Of a DNA stretch of 64,000 nt, positions 1 through 8,800 are shown one piece after another. Position 1 is the stretch's first letter, and the number at the start of each line of letters is the position of its first letter. The notes beneath the pieces are model-generated. The model ran no database searches. It was given only the letters and a program-made list of their open reading frames with translations, and was not told the origin of the DNA. A program made the position numbers and the translations under genes. The stretch spans positions 248,001-312,000 of the forward strand of contig NZ_JABUFE010000001.1 in the NCBI RefSeq assembly GCF_013315265.1. The letters are read 5' to 3'. This DNA is from Parasulfitobacter algicola (GTDB taxonomy: Bacteria; Pseudomonadota; Alphaproteobacteria; Rhodobacterales; Rhodobacteraceae).

Positions 1-31
1 GTATCAACACCATGAAACGGGAGCTACTCAT

Positions 32-388
32 ATGAAACTTTTCACTGTCATCACACTGGCCGTTCTGGCCGTCGCAAGCAGTCAGGCTTACAGTGCTGCG
101 CATAAATCAGTCCTGGCAGCTAAAAATGGCATGACCCTTTATACATTTGATAAAGATAAAGCAGGAACCTCAAACTGCTATAATGATTGTGCCGATAGCT
201 GGCCGCCCTATACCGCAAAGCGCGGGATGAAGCCACCTGTTGCAGGCCTGACAACGATCAAGCGTCGCGATGGCACATTCCAATGGGCCCAAGACGGAAT
301 GCCTCTTTATTTCTGGGTGGGCGATTCAAAGCCGGGTGACACAAACGGCGATGGAGTCGGTGGTGTTTGGCACGTAGCGCGCCCCTGA
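32..388 (+). CDS. Secreted repeat (COG4315-type) protein
   Basis: The product is a 118-residue exported protein of unknown biochemical role. Residues 1 to about 21 form a signal peptide with a hydrophobic core and an AYSA cleavage region. The mature part carries two copies of the short 'secreted repeat' motif (PF03640-like). The first, at about residues 31-60, reads NGMTLYTFDKDKAGTSNCYN. The second, at about 88-115, has DGMPLYFWVGD and a terminal GVWH. A CYNDC Cys pair lies in the first repeat, as is usual in this family. A GGAG stands upstream of the ATG and a strong terminator follows the stop, so the gene is probably monocistronic or the last of an operon that begins outside the window. 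The family assignment is confident; its function is not known. Confidence 0.85.
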   Translation: MKLFTVITLAVLAVASSQAYSAAHKSVLAAKNGMTLYTFDKDKAGTSNCYNDCADSWPPYTAKRGMKPPVAGLTTIKRRDGTFQWAQDGMPLYFWVGDSKPGDTNGDGVGGVWHVARP

Positions 389-395
389 TATATCT

Positions 396-435
396 TCAAA
401 GCCCCGCTTAAAACCGGGGCTTTGATGATTTTTTA
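396..435 (+). terminator. Rho-independent terminator of the secreted repeat gene
   Basis: A perfect 11-bp stem (396-406 with 415-425, TCAAAGCCCCG and its complement) with an 8-nt loop is followed by a T-rich run, just after the stop codon at 388. Confidence 0.85.
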
Positions 436-569
436 TTTTATTTCATACATCATTATAAATTTATGGCTGCCATTATCAGACAGCCAAATCCCAAGCTAAC
501 AAATCTTATTCAATTGGTTGCGCCCCTGGCACGGACATGATCAAGAGATCATTCCTTGGAAAACCAAAC

Positions 570-680
570 AGATGGGAACACTTGGTCGCGCCGTGTGTTA
601 TCCATTCAGACAATGGCACGCCGAAAGACACCTTGGCTGTTTTACAATTCTCAAACCCATACCCGGAGACTGATCCATGA
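570..680 (+). mobile_element. Relic of an IS3-type transposase (OrfB tail)
   Basis: Reading from 594 in frame gives CVIHSDNGTPKDTLAVLQ, and a little later NPYPE. HSDNG is the second-Asp motif of the DDE catalytic domain of IS3-family OrfB, where it is normally followed by a conserved stretch and then by NPYSE. Here the spacing is shorter than in intact OrfB, so an internal deletion is likely. There is no start codon, no intact OrfA and no visible terminal inverted repeat. The frame stops at 678-680, overlapping the ATG of the next gene. This is a decayed fragment; the assignment rests on short motifs only. Confidence 0.4.
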
Positions 681-1354
681 AAATTCTAATGGTACTGACA
701 TCGCACGATAAACTTGGGGAGACTGGCGAAAAGACCGGGTTCTGGTTGGAAGAATTCGCAGCCCCTTATTACGTTCTGAAAGATGCCGGCGCCGAAGTCG
801 TGCTGGCATCCCCAAAAGGCGGGCAGCCACCCTTGGACCCCAAAAGCGATGCGGATGACGCCCAAACCGAAGCGACAAAGCGCTTCAAAGATGATCAGGA
901 TGCACAAAAAGCATTGTCTGAAACACATGTGTTGTCTGACATTGACGACAAAGGTTTTGATGCGATTTTTTATCCAGGCGGACACGGGCCGCTTTGGGAT
1001 CTGGCCAACGACGCAGACAGCAAACGTCTGATCGAAGCCTTTGCCGGGTCTGACCGGGCTGTTGGTGCGGTGTGTCATGCGCCTGCCGTTTTCAAAAATA
1101 CCAATGGCGCTGATGGCAAGCCACTGGTCTCGGGCAAGCGCGTGACCGGATTTACCAATACCGAAGAAGAGGCCGTTGGCCTAACCGACATAGTGCCATT
1201 TCTGATCGAAGATATGCTGAAGAAAAATGGTGGGCACTATGAAAAAGGGGATGATTGGGCGTCATTTACCTTGGTTGATGGTAAGCTTGTCACCGGTCAA
1301 AACCCGGCTTCATCCGAAGAAGCCGCTAAGAAATTACTTGAGTTGATCAAGTAA
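677..1354 (+). CDS. DJ-1/PfpI family protein (Hsp31/glyoxalase III-like)
   Basis: The product is a 225-residue cytoplasmic protein of the class I glutamine-amidotransferase-like fold. The nucleophile elbow is AVCHAPA, with Cys133 followed by His134. The GGHGPLWDL motif (about residues 101-109) and an early Glu pair (25-26) match the Hsp31/HchA and YhbO-like branch. That branch includes chaperones and glutathione-independent glyoxalases acting on methylglyoxal. The length is normal for the short form that lacks the HchA extension. GGAG lies eight bases before the ATG. The start codon overlaps the end of a transposase relic, so the promoter may lie within old mobile-element DNA. The family is certain; the substrate is inferred. 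Confidence 0.85.
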   Translation: MKILMVLTSHDKLGETGEKTGFWLEEFAAPYYVLKDAGAEVVLASPKGGQPPLDPKSDADDAQTEATKRFKDDQDAQKALSETHVLSDIDDKGFDAIFYPGGHGPLWDLANDADSKRLIEAFAGSDRAVGAVCHAPAVFKNTNGADGKPLVSGKRVTGFTNTEEEAVGLTDIVPFLIEDMLKKNGGHYEKGDDWASFTLVDGKLVTGQNPASSEEAAKKLLELIK

Positions 1355-1387
1355 TAAATTACAAAAACGATATTATATGCTGAAAAT

Positions 1388-1420
1388 CAAAGGCAAAGAA
1401 AGTAATATCCTTTGCCTTTG
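1388..1420. terminator. Convergent-gene hairpin between the DJ-1 gene and the anti-sigma gene
   Basis: A perfect 11-bp inverted repeat (CAAAGGCAAAG at 1388-1398 with 1410-1420) lies between two converging genes. The flanking T-tracts are weak on both sides, so termination efficiency is uncertain. Confidence 0.55.
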
Positions 1421-1423
1421 TTG

Positions 1424-2197
1424 TCACACCTCATTCGCGGCGAAATTCGCGATGTCTGTCAGATCAGATCGTCCGTCAGGACCAACCACGACATAGTTCA
1501 CGCCGTTTGCTGCCCATGACACCAGATCGAACCCATTCAACGTTGTCTGGTTGAAATCTGCATTCGGCGTCGGCTGGTTTGTTCGGCTTTGTAAGCACAA
1601 TGCAATAACCGTACCACTGGCATCACGGTACATCAGCTGCGCGACAGGTTTGGCATTTGCAACCAAAAGCCTACCCCCTTCGAACGTCAGACCAAACTGG
1701 GAAAGATCAGGGATTGTAAATTCGGCACCAACCGTATTGCCAAGCCAGGTCTGTATATGATCGGCTTCGTCAGCGCCAACCTCGACCAGATGTCGGCCTT
1801 GGCTAGCATAAACAGCGTGATATTCAGAAATATCCTGCAACCACCCGGCGCTTGCGATGGTCGTTGGTGGGGATATCTGATCCTTGATCATAAATCCTCC
1901 CGTCCCGCCCAACACAAAAAGAACCAAGCCAGCAGCAATACTGCCCCAGACCGACGCAATTGACCGTACCGGACGATCAATAGGTGCAGATTTGATGGTC
2001 TTCGCCAGTGCCATTGGTATGGGGGCAGCCAATTGTTGATCAAACTGTTCCAGTGCCAAAGCATCCGCAGCCATCAGCGCATCCATTTCGGCCTGCGCTT
2101 CGGGGTCGTTTGACAGCCGGTCTTCCACTTCTTTTGTGTCAACCGGATTCAGTTCGCCATCAAGATAGGCACTTAGTTTTATCGAAAAGTCTGTCAT
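1424..2197 (-). CDS. Membrane-anchored anti-sigma factor
   Basis: The product has 257 residues and begins with an anti-sigma-like cytoplasmic segment (SAYLDGELNP at about 9-18, then a helical acidic region). One transmembrane helix follows at about residues 84-104, and then a periplasmic domain of about 150 residues. The HxxxCxxC zinc motif of ZAS-type anti-sigma factors is absent, so this is a zinc-free version like many Rhodobacteraceae transmembrane regulators. The ATG overlaps the stop of the upstream sigma factor gene, which indicates translational coupling and a sigma/anti-sigma partnership. The signal sensed by the periplasmic part cannot be read from the sequence. Confidence 0.8.
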   Translation of the reverse strand: MTDFSIKLSAYLDGELNPVDTKEVEDRLSNDPEAQAEMDALMAADALALEQFDQQLAAPIPMALAKTIKSAPIDRPVRSIASVWGSIAAGLVLFVLGGTGGFMIKDQISPPTTIASAGWLQDISEYHAVYASQGRHLVEVGADEADHIQTWLGNTVGAEFTIPDLSQFGLTFEGGRLLVANAKPVAQLMYRDASGTVIALCLQSRTNQPTPNADFNQTTLNGFDLVSWAANGVNYVVVGPDGRSDLTDIANFAANEV

Positions 2198-2703
2198 CTT
2201 GTGGCATACTCCTCTTGACTAAATGCAGCTGCAAGCGTTTTTCGCGCCCTGTGAATACGGCTCATCACGGTGCCGATGGGAACATCCAGCAAATCCGATA
2301 CCTCTTGATAACTATACCCTTCAGCGCATACCAGCATCAGGGGTTGGGATAATTCGGCTGGCAGATTTGCAACCTTGCCCTGAACCTGTTTTGCTAAAAT
2401 GGTGTCATCAGCTGTGTTTTCAACCCGAAGCTCATCGGTCTCATCTGCAGGAACCTGGCCCTGACCCACACGAACCTTGCGTTTGCGTATTTCACTGATC
2501 CATGTGTTGCGAATGATCCGAAACATCCAGCGGTCCATCGGATGGGCCGGATCATACTGTGTCCATTTAGACAATGCGGTTGAACACGCATCTTGCAACA
2601 GATCATCTGCATCCGGTTTGGACCGTGTCAGCGACAACGCAAATCGGCCCAATCGCGGTAAAAGCGAGATCATATCGGCTTTGAATTGATCAGATGTTGT
2701 CAC
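2194..2703 (-). CDS. ECF-type RNA polymerase sigma factor
   Basis: The product is a group IV sigma factor. Region 2 is seen in ADDLLQDACSTAL and the following DRWMFRIIRNTW. Region 4 is seen in LSQPLMLVCAEGYSYQEVSD followed by DVPIGTVMSRIHRARKTL, a standard sigma-4 helix-turn-helix. The open frame extends upstream to an ATG at 2874, but that extension has no family resemblance. I chose the GTG at 2703, which follows a GAGG ribosome-binding site and gives 169 residues, a typical ECF length. It is co-transcribed and overlaps by four bases with the anti-sigma gene. Its regulon is unknown. Confidence 0.85.
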   Translation of the reverse strand: MTTSDQFKADMISLLPRLGRFALSLTRSKPDADDLLQDACSTALSKWTQYDPAHPMDRWMFRIIRNTWISEIRKRKVRVGQGQVPADETDELRVENTADDTILAKQVQGKVANLPAELSQPLMLVCAEGYSYQEVSDLLDVPIGTVMSRIHRARKTLAAAFSQEEYATR

Positions 2704-3046
2704 ACATGCCTCGCTCTTTTCCTTTATGACATGACGGTTTTGATATTCAAAAGACCTGCGCCTATCTGGTCGGCGCATTGGTGCAGCTGACCCTACGTAA
2801 CAAGCTAAACGTGCATCGGGAAATGCGATTTTTTCGTATATCTGTGCATTGCGCATTTTTGCCACACGTCTCATCCCGCGATCATTAGGTTCACAATGGT
2901 TACGCGTGGAGGGCAGATTTTATTCTGTCTCATCAAAAGCCAAATATCTGCAGGCATTGATTAAGCCCTAGATATGCAAAAAAGATACGCAAAGTTACGA
3001 TCAAGTTTTTATTCTGGCTACTCTGTACGCAGGATTAAGGAGCATC

Positions 3047-3789
3047 TTGATGACCCACTCCAATATGACCGGTCAAACTGCAATCGTCACAGGCGGTGGT
3101 CAAGGTATCGGGCTTGCCGTAGCGGCTGCATTACGTTCGGTGGGTGCAAAAGTGACAAGCTGGGATGTAAATACCACGGCGATGATTGATTTGGGCGCAA
3201 CAAGCGAAATGCTGGCTGTTTCTTGCGACATTACCGATTTCGCCCAGATACAGACAGCGCTTGCTACAACTGAACATCAGCTTGGTCCGGTCACAACTCT
3301 GCTGGTATCGCAGGCCCTAATGCGCCAGTTGCCGAATATGATAATGCCACTTGGGATCACATCATCGCCGTCAATCTGACCGGAACGTATTACGTAGACA
3401 AAACCGTGATTGTCTGAATGCAGGCACGAAATTATGGGCGCATTCTAAATATTGCGTCAATCGCAGGCAACGAAGGAAATCCGAACACCAGTGCGTATTC
3501 CGCGTCCAAGGCAGGTGTCATTGGCTTTACCAAATCATTGGGCAAGGGATTGGCGGGTTATGACATCACTGTTAATTGCGTGACCCCTGCAGCGGCGCGT
3601 ACTCCAATTTTTGATCAAATGTCGCAAGAGCATATTGATTATATGTTGTAAAAGATACCACGTGCCCGGTTTCTTGAGGTTGAAGAAGCAGCACGTATGA
3701 TCTGATGGCTGGTCAGTCCAGAGAACAGTTTTACAACTGGGGCTATTTTCGATTTATCCGGTGGACGGGCAACGCATGAACCATTTTAA
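3047..3789 (+). pseudogene. Decayed short-chain dehydrogenase/reductase
   Basis: The first 91 or so codons encode a normal SDR N-terminus, with AIVTGGGQGIGLAVA (the Rossmann TGxxxGxG) and SCDITD. After TTLLV the reading frame shifts. The expected NNAG motif is missing and the text resumes in another frame as IAGPNAPVAEYDNATWDHI. The resumed frame keeps the catalytic YSASK and the NCVTP segment. It is broken by in-frame stops at 3415-3417, 3649-3651 and 3703-3705 before ending with DLSGG near 3765. A small deletion removing NNAG together with three nonsense codons makes this a clear pseudogene. The parent was probably a 3-oxoacyl-ACP-reductase or sugar-dehydrogenase type SDR; the exact substrate cannot be recovered. 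Confidence 0.9.
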
Positions 3790-3840
3790 TCGGCATGCAT
3801 TTATAAAGATATCAAAAGCCCCATGATCTTTGGCCACGAA

Positions 3841-3876
3841 AACATGCTGTTCCTACTGGGTGGAACAGTGCATGTT
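3841..3876. promoter_or_regulatory. Strong hairpin upstream of the sulfur module
   Basis: AACATGCTGTTCC (3841-3853) pairs with GGAACAGTGCATGTT (3862-3876) through 13 base pairs with a two-base bulge and an 8-nt loop. No T-run follows, so it is not a clear terminator. It could be a regulator-binding palindrome or the end of the transcript of the decayed SDR gene. No regulator gene lies next to it. Confidence 0.35.
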
Positions 3877-3941
3877 CAGCAATAATTATCGATATTGTTC
3901 GCTTTATCGTATTTTGGCATCCAAACTTGTAAGGTCTGAAC

Positions 3942-4373
3942 ATGGAGACAGTTTTTACACCGTTGCAATCGCTTGCTGGCGGAGCGTTGATCGGGGTCTC
4001 GGCCGTTTTGCTGATGGCAATATTAGGCCGGGTTATGGGCGCGACCGGCATCGTGGCCGGGTTCATAGCACCGCGTTCATTGTCTGACTGGACATGGCGG
4101 GCAGCGGTCTTGGCAGGTATGGTCAGTGGGCCGTTGGTTGTCATGCTGATAACCGGGCAAATGCCAGACATTCAGGTTCCAACCTCTGTCCCGATGTTGA
4201 TTGTCGGCGGGCTGATTGTTGGTATTGGCGTGACATTCGGATCAGGCTGCACTTCGGGGCACGGCGTTTGCGGTATGGCGCGGCTTTCGCCCCGTTCAAT
4301 CGTTGCCACACTGACATTCATGCTGGCGACCGGTATCACCGTTTATGTGATCCGGCATATCATAGGGGGATAA
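3942..4373 (+). CDS. YeeE/YedE-family sulfur transporter, first half
   Basis: The product is a 143-residue inner-membrane protein of the sulf_transp family (PF04143), with four hydrophobic segments. The motif GSGCTSGHGVCGMARLSPRS at about residues 98-117 contains the conserved Cys thought to relay thiosulfate or persulfide sulfur. It is a half-size unit whose partner half lies three bases downstream, so the pair probably forms one transporter. It is followed by a persulfide-dioxygenase-like hydrolase, the usual arrangement of alphaproteobacterial sulfide-detoxification operons. The ArsR-type BigR/SqrR regulator often found there is absent from this flank. Confidence 0.85.
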   Translation: METVFTPLQSLAGGALIGVSAVLLMAILGRVMGATGIVAGFIAPRSLSDWTWRAAVLAGMVSGPLVVMLITGQMPDIQVPTSVPMLIVGGLIVGIGVTFGSGCTSGHGVCGMARLSPRSIVATLTFMLATGITVYVIRHIIGG

Positions 4374-4376
4374 ACC

Positions 4377-4805
4377 ATGCGTCTGATCGTAAGTTATTTG
4401 ATTGGGCTGGTCTTCGGCGTCGGTATCTCGATCTCGGGCATGGCCAACCCTGCAAAGGTGCTTAACTTCTTTGACGTTGCCGGCACATGGGATCCCAGTC
4501 TGGCCTTCGTCATGGGTGGGGCGTTGTTTGTGACGTTTGCGGGCTATAAATTGGTGCTTAGAAATAAAACGCCGGTTTTAGGCACTGTATTTCAGCTTCC
4601 AACCCGAAAAGATATCGATGGCCAATTGATCGGGGGTGCCGCAATTTTTGGTATCGGATGGGGCATTGCTGGCTTTTGCCCAGGCGGCGCACTACCTGCG
4701 TTGGGAACCGGGCGTCTTGAGGTGCTTGTCTTTGTCATATCGCTTATCGCGGGAATTTATGCGGCAAAAGCGATACAACGCACCATCACACCAAAGCAGG
4801 CCTGA
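4377..4805 (+). CDS. YeeE/YedE-family sulfur transporter, second half
   Basis: The product is a 142-residue membrane protein and the second half of the split YeeE/YedE transporter. It begins with a hydrophobic helix containing GLVFGVGISISGMANPAKVL. Its Cys motif is GFCPGGALPALGTG at about residues 99-112. It starts three bases after its partner and is followed 21 bases later by the metallo-beta-lactamase-fold gene, which has a good AAGGAG site. Together these imply import or handling of reduced sulfur for oxidation in the cytoplasm. Substrate identity is inferred from family knowledge. Confidence 0.85.
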   Translation: MRLIVSYLIGLVFGVGISISGMANPAKVLNFFDVAGTWDPSLAFVMGGALFVTFAGYKLVLRNKTPVLGTVFQLPTRKDIDGQLIGGAAIFGIGWGIAGFCPGGALPALGTGRLEVLVFVISLIAGIYAAKAIQRTITPKQA

Positions 4806-4826
4806 ATAAGCGAAGGAGACGTTGCA

Positions 4827-5708
4827 ATGACTTACCCTGTAGACATGACAATCAAACCTGAGGTTTCGGCTTATTTTGACCAGGCAACGAATACGATCAG
4901 CTATATCGTCAAAGATCCATCCAGCGACCATTGTGCCATTATCGACAGCGTGATGGACATTGACTATGCCGCCGGCCGCATCACCCATGACCACGCCGAC
5001 ATCCTGATCCACGAGATCAAAGCAAAAGGTCTGACGCTGGATTGGATTATCGAAACACATGTTCACGCCGATCACTTAAGTGCGGCCCCCTATATTCAGC
5101 AGCAATTGGGCGGCAAGATCGGTGTTGGTGAAAAAATCATGGTTGTCCAGGAAACCTTTGGCAAAGTTTTCAACGAAGGTACCGAATTTCAGCGCGACGG
5201 CAGCCAGTTTGACGCGCTGTTCAAAGACGGTGATACCTATAAAATTGGGAATATGCAGGCCTTTACGATCTATACACCTGGCCACACCCCCGCCTGCATG
5301 GTGCATGTGGTGGGAAATGCGGCGTTTGTTGGCGATACATTGTTTATGCCTGACAGCGGTTCAGCCCGTGCCGATTTTCCCGGTGGGGATGCGGGTGACC
5401 TGTACGACAGTATTCAAAAAGTACTTCGTCTGCCCGACGATATGCGCTTGTTCATGTGCCACGATTATGGGCCGAACGGTCGTGAAATTCAGTGGGAAAC
5501 AACCGTAGCCGATGAAAAAGCACATAATATCCACGTGGGTGGCGGTAAAACCCGGGAAGATTTCATAAAATTCCGCACTGAACGCGATGCCAAGCTTGCC
5601 ATGCCCAAGTTAATCATTCCGTCGCTGCAAGTGAACATGCGTGCAGGCAAAGTGCCCACTGACAAAGACGGAAACCCAGTTCTGAAAGTACCCATCAATG
5701 GACTTTAG
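4827..5708 (+). CDS. Metallo-beta-lactamase-fold persulfide dioxygenase-like enzyme
   Basis: The product has 293 residues and a glyoxalase II/ETHE1-like metal centre. THVHADHLS gives His78, His80, Asp82 and His83. GHTPACMVH and the later GDTLF and MCHDYG supply the remaining ligands. The family (ETHE1, and Blh of BigR operons) oxidises glutathione persulfide to sulfite with a mononuclear iron. It is longer than human ETHE1 and matches the Blh-type of Rhizobiales and Rhodobacterales. The two upstream YeeE halves are in the same operon, which supports a sulfide/persulfide detoxification role. Catalytic specificity is inferred. Confidence 0.85.
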   Translation: MTYPVDMTIKPEVSAYFDQATNTISYIVKDPSSDHCAIIDSVMDIDYAAGRITHDHADILIHEIKAKGLTLDWIIETHVHADHLSAAPYIQQQLGGKIGVGEKIMVVQETFGKVFNEGTEFQRDGSQFDALFKDGDTYKIGNMQAFTIYTPGHTPACMVHVVGNAAFVGDTLFMPDSGSARADFPGGDAGDLYDSIQKVLRLPDDMRLFMCHDYGPNGREIQWETTVADEKAHNIHVGGGKTREDFIKFRTERDAKLAMPKLIIPSLQVNMRAGKVPTDKDGNPVLKVPINGL

Positions 5709-5825
5709 CGGCAATTACGGGCACCGTTGAATGACTGTCATATAATACTGAAAACCATTGTTTTCACTTGATCCATTTCACACGCTGTTCCAAAAAGTTA
5801 TACAAGATATTTTGGAGTTTTTATT

Positions 5826-8800
5826 ATGAGCAAGCCATCAGCTTCCGGCTTTTTTTCACGTTTGTTTAGTGGCAGCGGCCAAAGTGGGTCTTCTGAAGTG
5901 CGCCAGATCTTCGCACATCTTGATCAGATTGAACGGGGATTGTCGGGTAAGGTCGCCAATTATGTTGAAACCGGTGAAGGCAGGCCCGTTTTGGCAACAT
6001 TGCAGGCGAAAGATGCAGCGATCCAGAAACTTCGGCAAAATCAACAAGGTACCTATAAAGAAATTGAGCAAAGAACGAAGAGAGAAAACGATTTTGTATT
6101 TCAATTTCGTGGCAATCCAGAAGGTTTGGCCCGTTATCTTGAAGCATTGCGTTGGAGTAGTTTGAGTTATGTCCGTCTGTATGGGCTGAATAAAAAGAAC
6201 ATACCCGATCTTATCGTCAACTCTATTAGCAGACTCAACGAACCACGAAATTACGGCAAAAAAGAACTCGCCGAAGCCATCACGCTTGCTGACGTCTTGG
6301 CGGCCATCAAACTGCTTGGTGGTACTGCCACGCATTTGGTGATTGCAACACTTGGACTTAAATATAGCAATCTTCGCCTGCGGCTGGAAGAAGGTACGAT
6401 TGAACAGTTTTTGCTGGAAAATTACCCTGATGCCGTCATCGAAGGGTTTCAGCAAATGGATGCGAATGTGCGTCCGGGGGCGATCAAACGACTTTTGGCG
6501 TATTCATCCGCCACAGATCCCAAGTATCTGGATTTTCTTTTCGAACAAATGGGGGCCGGGTCCACCAAGGTGCGCGATGCCGCGCGGTTGGTTTTAACCA
6601 AACATGACCAGGACGTCGTTTTCAAAAAGGCATCTGACGGTCTGGCCAGTTCAAAATCAACCGAACGCAAGGCGATGGTCCAGATCCTTGGTGCGATTGG
6701 GACGCGCCAAGCCTTGGACGCTTTGTCTGCCCATCGCGAAAATGAAAAGATCCAGGGTGTTCTGACACTAATTGACCAGTTTGTTGTTGTCTCTGCGACT
6801 GAAGCATCCGAAGAAAAGCTTGAAGGTGCTTTTATCGCCGCTGATGGAAGCAAAATTGAAATCCCGCCGATGAAGCCGCTAATAGATGATGGCGCAGCCG
6901 TTCTGACATCAGACGATTTAGCGGTCCTGAAGAAGATGGAACAAGCCAACTTTGATGCCCATATGGTACGATATAATGAGGTCATAAAATTAGGGGCCCG
7001 AAAGCCAGTTAAGCCTGTGCACATTGACCGAGCCCAAAAAGTTTTCGATCTGTTCAGCGGGAAAACCTTAATAAAGCCAAGCCAAAACAATCAAGCCGAT
7101 CGACCTTTGGATCGTGGCGAATGGCATATTTTTGAAAAATGGCTAACCGAAGCCCTGACAAGAATTCCGCCATTACGTGCGCTTCGTATCATAATTATCA
7201 GCCATTATAATTTCGGGCAAATTTTTTCACCTTATTCAGGTAAAGTTCAGTTTAATTGGTTACTGCAATCTATGCAGGCTGGGCTTTTCGATCTGCGTCA
7301 TGTCATAAAAGAAGCGCAAGATCTGAATGTTAGACTTCGGGTTTACCGGAACCGGCAGAATGAATACGATAGTATTTCGCCAAGCTCGATCATAATCAGT
7401 TCTTTATCTGAAAACGGGGGCTTTAGTGTTCCGCATTTTGGTAAATCAGACGCAATCTGGCCGCTTTACATTGAACAACTTGATACGATTGCCGAACATT
7501 TGCCACCGCGCAATGTGAATTCCTATCAGAACACCCGCGCTTTGAATCTGCTGGCAGAATTACCTGCGATACCCAAATCAATTGTTCCGAATATCCTGTT
7601 CGCAGCCATTGGTGAAACGCGTCAACCGCGCGAGTTGGCGCAGAAAATGCTGAAAGACACACCTGATGTTGACGATACATTGATCGAAACGTTGTCGGAC
7701 AAACGGCAGGCGATCCGTGGCAATACAGCACGTTTTCTGGCGGATCGGGGCAGCAAACAGGCAGTGCCAGCTTTGATAAAACGCCTAAAGACCGAAAAAT
7801 CCGAATTTGCCCGGGCCGAACTTATTTCAGCAATATCGCGCTTGGGTGGTGACACGTCGCCCTATCTTAGCCAAAAGGCTTTGCTGGCTGAGGCAGAAAA
7901 ACTGGCTGCAAAATTACCTGTAGACAAGATCAGTTGGTTGTCAGTCGACCAAGCGCCTGTGGTCAGATGGGCCGACGGAAAAGCTATCCAACCGGTTGTG
8001 CTGGACGCATGGCTTAAGTTGGCTTTGAAGTTGAAAGCCCCCGGCGGCAGCCCGTTGTTTGATCTTTATCTGGATCAATTGAACGCCACGGATGTTCAAA
8101 CGTTTTCGGAATGGGTTCTTACCAGCTGGATCGCTTATGACAGTAAAAAACCTGCGGCTGACGAAGCCCGCGCAAAGGCTTTGGCCGATGCAAAACGTAT
8201 GCAAGCCAACATAACATATTATAAAAATTATACGGTAGATCAGCTTGCTGATATGGTGTTTTACGGCATTCAATCAAATTATCTGAACAGCGGCACAGAC
8301 AGCAAAGGGATTTTGGCACTGGCCCACCGGGCACCGCCTGCAAAGCTGGCCGCTGTCATCGCCGCTTATCTTAAGGCGCATGGAAAACGCGTGTCACAAG
8401 CCAAGTCTTTGGTTGAGGTTCTAGTAAACTCTGGCGCGCCCGAGGCGGTTCAGGTTCTGGTTGCCACCTCTACCCGCTTCAAGCAACGCACTGTGCGCGA
8501 ATTTGCCGAAACCAGTGTCAAAGAACTGGCGGCAGAACGTGGTTGGACTGAAGATGAACTGGCAGATCGGTCTGTTCCGACAGGTGGCTTTGAGGAAGGC
8601 GGCGTGATGGAATTAGAAGTGGGTGAAGACGGTAAAATTTATACTGTACGCTTGGATTCCAGTCTTACCATCAAGATTTTCAATCCAGATGGACGCGAGG
8701 TTAAGGGCCTGCCTGCAGGTAAGGATAACCAAACCAAAGAGTCAAAATCAATCCTGAGTACAGCCAAGAAAACAATCAAAACGGTGACGGCACAACAGGC

